From assembly GCA_015520145.1 (NCBI GenBank), contig WAQR01000055.1, positions 1-8,627 of the forward strand: a stretch of DNA of 8,627 nucleotides, read 5' to 3'. A program made the translations under genes and the position numbers. The notes below the pieces were generated by a model. That model was not told where the DNA came from. It did not search any database and saw nothing but the letters and a program-made list of their open reading frames with translations. Numbering within the stretch: position 1 is the stretch's first letter; every line of letters starts with the position of its first letter. Shown here piece after piece: positions 6,141-8,627 of this stretch. The DNA comes from Candidatus Hydrothermarchaeota archaeon. Lineage in GTDB: Archaea > Hydrothermarchaeota > Hydrothermarchaeia > Hydrothermarchaeales > WAQR01.

Positions 6141-6784
6141 TAATCCTCATCCAGGAACTCCTTTGCATATCTAAAAGCCATCTTTGCAAATTTCTGCCCA
6201 TTTGTTACAACGTTCGTGTGTCCAGGTAAAAGCAGGTCGAAGTCCAGATTGGAAAGTATTTCAAGGGATGAGACCATCTCCAGCTCATTTCCTCCGATAT
6301 CCGTCCTCCCAAAGTTCCCACCTGAAAAAAGTGTATCTCCGCTTACCAGGAACCCGGCATCTCTCTCATAAAGGCATATGCTCCCAGGTGTATGTCCTGG
6401 GGTATGAATGACTTCGAGTACAGTACCACCGAGATCTATTTTATCACCACCCTGTAAGGCCACATCGACCCTGATAGGGATATTTCTACCGAACATTGAC
6501 GATGTACCATAGAACCTGCCTGATTCCATCTCAGCGACATCATTTTTATGGGCAAGGCATTTGATATTAAAGCGACTAAAGTGTCCGTTACCTCCACAGT
6601 GGTCGGCGTGCCCGTGGGTATTTATTATCATATCTATCGTGTTGATATCGACTCTGGTTGAAATCTGTTCGACAATATCAGAGCTTAAGCCCGAACCAGT
6701 ATCAATCAATGCGATTTTCTTATCCTGAATAACATAACAATTGGAATCAAACGTTTTGCTTATAATTTTAATAAGTTCGACCAT
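6140..6784 (-). CDS. Metallo-beta-lactamase-fold hydrolase, glyoxalase II-like
   Basis: 214 residues with the complete ligand set of a two-metal MBL hydrolase: THGHADH (H57, H59, D61, H62), H131 in TPGHTPGS, D150 in SGDTLF and H189 in PGHT. The layout and length match the glyoxalase II-like (COG0491) branch rather than RNase J/CPSF, since no beta-CASP domain follows. Typical members hydrolyse thioesters such as S-lactoyl adducts, but substrates vary widely and cannot be read here. It is cytosolic, with no signal peptide. The ATG at 6784 follows GAGAGGT, the last of four repeats of the same motif in the leader. It is coupled by a one-base overlap to the DUF504 gene and lies 67 bases after the radical SAM gene, so the three are probably co-transcribed. 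Confidence 0.9.
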   Translation of the reverse strand: MVELIKIISKTFDSNCYVIQDKKIALIDTGSGLSSDIVEQISTRVDINTIDMIINTHGHADHCGGNGHFSRFNIKCLAHKNDVAEMESGRFYGTSSMFGRNIPIRVDVALQGGDKIDLGGTVLEVIHTPGHTPGSICLYERDAGFLVSGDTLFSGGNFGRTDIGGNELEMVSSLEILSNLDFDLLLPGHTNVVTNGQKFAKMAFRYAKEFLDED

Positions 6785-6785
6785 A

Positions 6786-6826
6786 TTAAACCTCTCTTAA
6801 ACCTCTTTTAAACCTCTTAAACCTAT
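6786..6826 (-). repeat. Four tandem copies of an SD-like decamer before the MBL gene
   Basis: The plus strand carries TTAAACCTCT at 6786, 6797 and 6808 and TTAAACCTAT at 6817, with spacings of 11, 11 and 9. On the coding strand each copy reads AGAGGTTTAA (the last ATAGGTTTAA), so the leader presents a series of weak SD-like GAGG or AGG motifs, the closest five bases before the ATG. Confidence 0.85.
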
Positions 6827-6851
6827 CTCAAAGCCCTCCAGCATCAGGACA

Positions 6852-7928
6852 TCAGTCCAGATTTGTCAGACCGTTTTCTTTTGCTATTTTATATGCCATT
6901 TTCATTTCGCTTCCTGTTATAACCCTTTTGATGTCATCATGTTTAAATGCTTCGAATTCCGGCCTGTATTGAGACATGATGTTTACCCGCACTTCATTAC
7001 CGAAATTGCCTGCAATCCATTCTATGATAGGTCTTGTGCAGCATTCCATGTGACCTGGCATGACGAGGTGACGTATCAAAAGCTCTGCATGTTGTTTTGC
7101 AAGGAGATGGTTTCTGGTAGTGATATCCCAGTAATTCTCACATTTTGAAAGCCTTCTCGCACACCTGTCGCTTCCATATTTGAAGTCAGTAAGATACATA
7201 TCAACTACACCGTCCAGCAGGCTCATGGTATCTTTGTGCATATACATGTTGGAATTCCAGACAACCGGGATGTTCACGTCAAGCTCTTTTAACATGTCGA
7301 GGATGGTGTGTGTATTTGGTGTGGGTTCGCCGCCTACGAGGTTGACATTCCTGCTTTTGTCAAAAAGTCGTCTTTTTTTGACTATCTCAGAGAGCATTTT
7401 ACCGGTGACGGGTGTCCCCGCCTCCCTGTGTCTTGAGATTGTCCAGTTCTGGCAGAAAACGCAGTAAAACGAACAGCCAATAAAAAAGATGGTATGAGAT
7501 GGGACAAGACATGCCTCTTCACCCATGTGCAGGAATTCTGAGGATAGGCGGGATATCCCGTTAAGGTTGCAGAAACCTTTTTTGCCAGCCGTCCTATCAA
7601 CGCCACAGCGCCGCTCACAAAAATGACAGTTTTTTAGAATTCTTCTGCTAAGTTCGACTTTCAAATCAAGAAGTGACGGGCTTTTGAATGCAAGGTCGTC
7701 GATTTTTACAGGCCTTTTTTCAGCGTTTCTGTACTCGTCCAACGCTTTATCATGCGCCTCTAACAGTGCCAAATCATCTGCATTCAGGTCAACTGATATC
7801 GGGATTGTCTTCGAGATTATGAATCTTGCAGGTTTTTGATTCGTGGAGACCTGGATGTACCTGCTAAAAGCCTTTTTTACTCCTTTATCTTCAAACGCTG
7901 TCGCGGCATCCGGTCTGAGAAAATACAT
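6852..7928 (-). CDS. Radical SAM protein of the COG1313 (PflX / PflA-like) family
   Basis: 358 residues. The radical SAM motif is CxxxCxxC at C152/C156/C159 (IGCSFYCVFCQNW), followed by LVGGEPTPNTHTIL (197-210), DMYLTDFKYGSDRCA (243-257), RHLVMPGH (286-293) and MSQYRPE (318-324). An extra cysteine group at C101, C104, C108 and C120 lies about 50 residues earlier; it is typical of this family and may bind a second metal centre. The first 95 residues are a less conserved extension. The family resembles pyruvate-formate-lyase activators, but no glycyl-radical enzyme is encoded nearby, so the substrate is unknown. The ATG has an excellent SD, AAGGTGAT, six bases upstream. That SD starts three bases after tRNA-Ser(CGA), so the gene is probably transcribed with the tRNA. 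Confidence 0.87.
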   Translation of the reverse strand: MYFLRPDAATAFEDKGVKKAFSRYIQVSTNQKPARFIISKTIPISVDLNADDLALLEAHDKALDEYRNAEKRPVKIDDLAFKSPSLLDLKVELSRRILKNCHFCERRCGVDRTAGKKGFCNLNGISRLSSEFLHMGEEACLVPSHTIFFIGCSFYCVFCQNWTISRHREAGTPVTGKMLSEIVKKRRLFDKSRNVNLVGGEPTPNTHTILDMLKELDVNIPVVWNSNMYMHKDTMSLLDGVVDMYLTDFKYGSDRCARRLSKCENYWDITTRNHLLAKQHAELLIRHLVMPGHMECCTRPIIEWIAGNFGNEVRVNIMSQYRPEFEAFKHDDIKRVITGSEMKMAYKIAKENGLTNLD

Positions 7929-7934
7929 AAAATC

Positions 7935-7942
7935 ATCACCTT
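7935..7942 (-). promoter_or_regulatory. Shine-Dalgarno site abutting the tRNA-Ser 3' end
   Basis: AAGGTGAT on the minus strand ends six bases before the ATG at 7928 and begins three bases after the tRNA discriminator (7945). It fixes the start of the COG1313 gene and leaves no room for a separate promoter between the tRNA and the gene. Confidence 0.85.
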
Positions 7943-7944
7943 AA

Positions 7945-8029
7945 CGCCGGGGAAGGGATTTGAACCCATGCGCGCTTAAAGCGCACCAGATCTCGAGTCT
8001 GGCGCCTTCCCGGGCTAGGCTACCCCGGC
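7945..8029 (-). tRNA. tRNA-Ser (anticodon CGA)
   Basis: A type II tRNA on the minus strand. The acceptor is GCCGGGG/CCCCGGC with G73, as expected for archaeal serine tRNAs. The D stem is GCCT/AGGC, the anticodon stem CCAGA/TCTGG with loop CTCGAGA (CGA, reads UCG), and the long variable arm is built on GCGC...GCGC. The T loop is TTCAAAT. The T stem ATGGG/CCCTT has a U50-U64 mismatch, as in the other tRNA of this window. No CCA is encoded and no intron is seen. The next gene starts only 16 bases after the discriminator. Confidence 0.97.
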
Positions 8030-8056
8030 ACAACAGTTTCTTTTTGTCATCCGCCC

Positions 8057-8063
8057 TTTATAT
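8057..8063 (-). promoter_or_regulatory. TATA box for tRNA-Ser and probably the downstream genes
   Basis: The minus strand reads ATCATATAAAGGG around this site, a good archaeal TATA element about 31 bases upstream of the tRNA 5' end. It is the only clear promoter seen ahead of the five minus-strand genes. Confidence 0.65.
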
Positions 8064-8188
8064 GATTTTTGACGGCTGTAAACGATTTCAATGCCGCGCA
8101 AACATTATTATAAAAATATGTTATTTTTAATACATATATTATAATATATACTATAGATATTATATTATATATAATAGATGTTAATTAG

Positions 8189-8249
8189 AATATTAAACAG
8201 AATATATAAAAAATAATATATTATATTAACAATATTAAATAGAATATAT
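8189..8249. repeat. Imperfect 19-bp direct repeat in the AT island
   Basis: AATATTAAACAGAATATAT (8189-8207) recurs as AATATTAAATAGAATATAT (8231-8249), 18 of 19 identical, at a 42-base offset, which is about four helical turns. Confidence 0.7.
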
Positions 8250-8358
8250 TACTGGTTATATATAATAAATAATGTAACTATAAAAATTTAAAAATTACAA
8301 TAATGTTTTAAAAGTGCAACCATTATTAGATTTTCCTCTGGACATAGCTAGTGCCCAT

Positions 8359-8376
8359 ATAAAGTCAATAAAGTCC
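8359..8376. repeat. 9-bp tandem repeat overlapping a TATA-like box
   Basis: ATAAAGTCA is followed directly by ATAAAGTCC. The first copy overlaps the TATA-like ATATAAA at 8357-8363. Confidence 0.7.
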
Positions 8377-8498
8377 ACGTTTCACTTCCACTCTCCCCCA
8401 TAGGTAAACGCATAGAACATATAAAACCATTGATGAGGAGCAGATCGTCGCTTAAAACGGCTCTCAGAAGGTCGACCAGGACGATATAACACCAGAAT

Positions 8499-8530
8499 TC
8501 TGTTACGTAACCGAGCCCTTGCGTAACAGA
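8499..8530. promoter_or_regulatory. Inverted repeat upstream of the right-edge gene (candidate operator)
   Basis: TCTGTTACG (8499-8507) and CGTAACAGA (8522-8530) are perfect 9-bp inverted arms around a 14-base spacer. The left arm also lies in a 10-bp palindrome, GTTACGTAAC (8502-8511), so GTAAC-type half sites occur three times. The repeat ends where the TATA element begins, a typical position for an archaeal activator or repressor site. Confidence 0.55.
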
Positions 8531-8537
8531 TATATAT
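8530..8537 (+). promoter_or_regulatory. TATA box for the right-edge gene
   Basis: ATATATAT is centred about 27 bases before the ATG at 8561, the spacing expected between an archaeal TATA box and its transcription start. The message could therefore be leaderless. Confidence 0.55.
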
Positions 8538-8560
8538 GCAGGAAAGAGGCATCTGTATAT

Positions 8561-8627
8561 ATGGCTGACGATATGACTGACGACTCACACAACAATCCAC
8601 ACAGAAACGCAGCACTTTATATAAGGG
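8561..8627 (+). CDS. 5' end of a gene leaving the right edge, possibly leaderless
   Basis: Twenty-two codons are visible from ATG 8561 (MADDMTDDSHNN, then PHRNAALYIR) and the frame is open at the window end. The start is polar and acidic, with no signal peptide, and no family can be named from it. Support comes from upstream: the ATATATAT box at 8530-8537 sits at the distance expected for a leaderless transcript, and an inverted repeat lies just ahead of it. An AGGAAAGAGG stretch (8540-8549) could alternatively act as an SD at 11 bases. ATG 8573 in the same frame is a second possible start. Confidence 0.5.
   Translation, partial: MADDMTDDSHNNPHRNAALYIR

Larger units (their letters stand above)
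8064..8560. other. Long intergenic region with an extreme AT-rich island
   Basis: About 500 bases without a convincing gene. Bases 8101-8300 contain only about 18 G or C (roughly 91% A+T), mostly alternating TA and A/T runs, while the flanking genes are near balanced composition. From 8340 composition returns to normal and three plus-strand TATA-like elements appear (near 8357, 8419 and 8530), so short transcripts are possible. A reading frame on the minus strand (8615-8382) has no family features and runs through these sites. No tRNA, rRNA or CRISPR repeat is visible. Confidence 0.7.

Noticed and set aside
8320..8400. Origin recognition boxes near the AT island
   Set aside because: TTTCCTCTGGA and CTTCCACTCTCCCCC share a few bases with known ORB elements, but the palindromic core is not present and no Orc1/Cdc6 gene is visible.
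8433..8489. 18-codon Arg/Ser-rich peptide frame on the plus strand
   Set aside because: It starts only about ten bases after a TATA-like box (8418-8426) and has no SD, so translation is not supported; a short RNA cannot be excluded.
8431..8530. Possible C/D box RNA starting at TGATGAGG
   Set aside because: A box C-like TGATGA is present, but no CTGA box D or second box pair lies at the needed distance.
8382..8615. 77-residue minus-strand frame
   Set aside because: It has no family features, runs through three TATA-like elements and the inverted repeat, and its start lies within the right-edge gene.

Overview
The window looks like a piece of an archaeal chromosome, most likely from a euryarchaeal methanogen-type or ANME-like lineage (the lineage is an inference). 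Supporting signs are two tRNA genes without an encoded CCA end, AT-rich TATA-box-like promoters at archaeal spacing, GGTGA/GAGG Shine-Dalgarno (SD) sequences, a fused CbiZ-CobZ (CbiS-type) cobamide salvage enzyme, a split lipoate ligase (LplA plus separate LplB), a geranylgeranyl-reductase-family flavoprotein and a DUF504/MJ1316-type small protein. No transposase, phage gene or CRISPR array is visible.

Left part (1-3812). The left edge holds the possible first codons of a minus-strand gene and a minus-strand tRNA with anticodon CAU. A plus-strand operon follows: a geranylgeranyl-reductase-family FAD enzyme (370-1491), a two-domain protein joining a radical SAM/SPASM enzyme to an LplA-type lipoate/biotin ligase (1507-3450), and an LplB-type ligase accessory domain (to 3812). 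The three genes are tightly spaced or overlapping. Together they suggest a lipoyl-assembly module in which the flavoprotein may be a LipT-like electron donor rather than a lipid reductase.

Middle and right part (3908-8029). Five minus-strand genes follow a tRNA-Ser(CGA): a COG1313/PflX-like radical SAM protein whose SD lies a few bases from the tRNA 3' end, a metallo-beta-lactamase-fold hydrolase, a DUF504 protein overlapping it by one base, a CBS-CBS-ParB/Srx-like protein, and a bifunctional CbiS overlapping the CBS-ParB gene. The last pair suggests cobamide salvage. The ParB/Srx-like domain may be an amino-acid kinase of the SerK/SbnI type rather than a partition protein.

Right edge (8030-8627). 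A 200-bp island of about 91% A+T with an imperfect direct repeat is followed by a region with several TATA-like boxes, an inverted repeat and the probable start of a plus-strand gene that leaves the window.

A theme across the window is short tandem duplication. Units of 15 or 18 bp occur in frame inside or at the ends of four genes, and 9-11 bp units occur between genes. Several sit at start codons or domain junctions. The most interesting items are the radical SAM-LplA fusion operon, the CBS-ParB/CbiS pair, the tRNA-mRNA junction at 7945, and the U50-U64 T-stem mismatch shared by both tRNAs.
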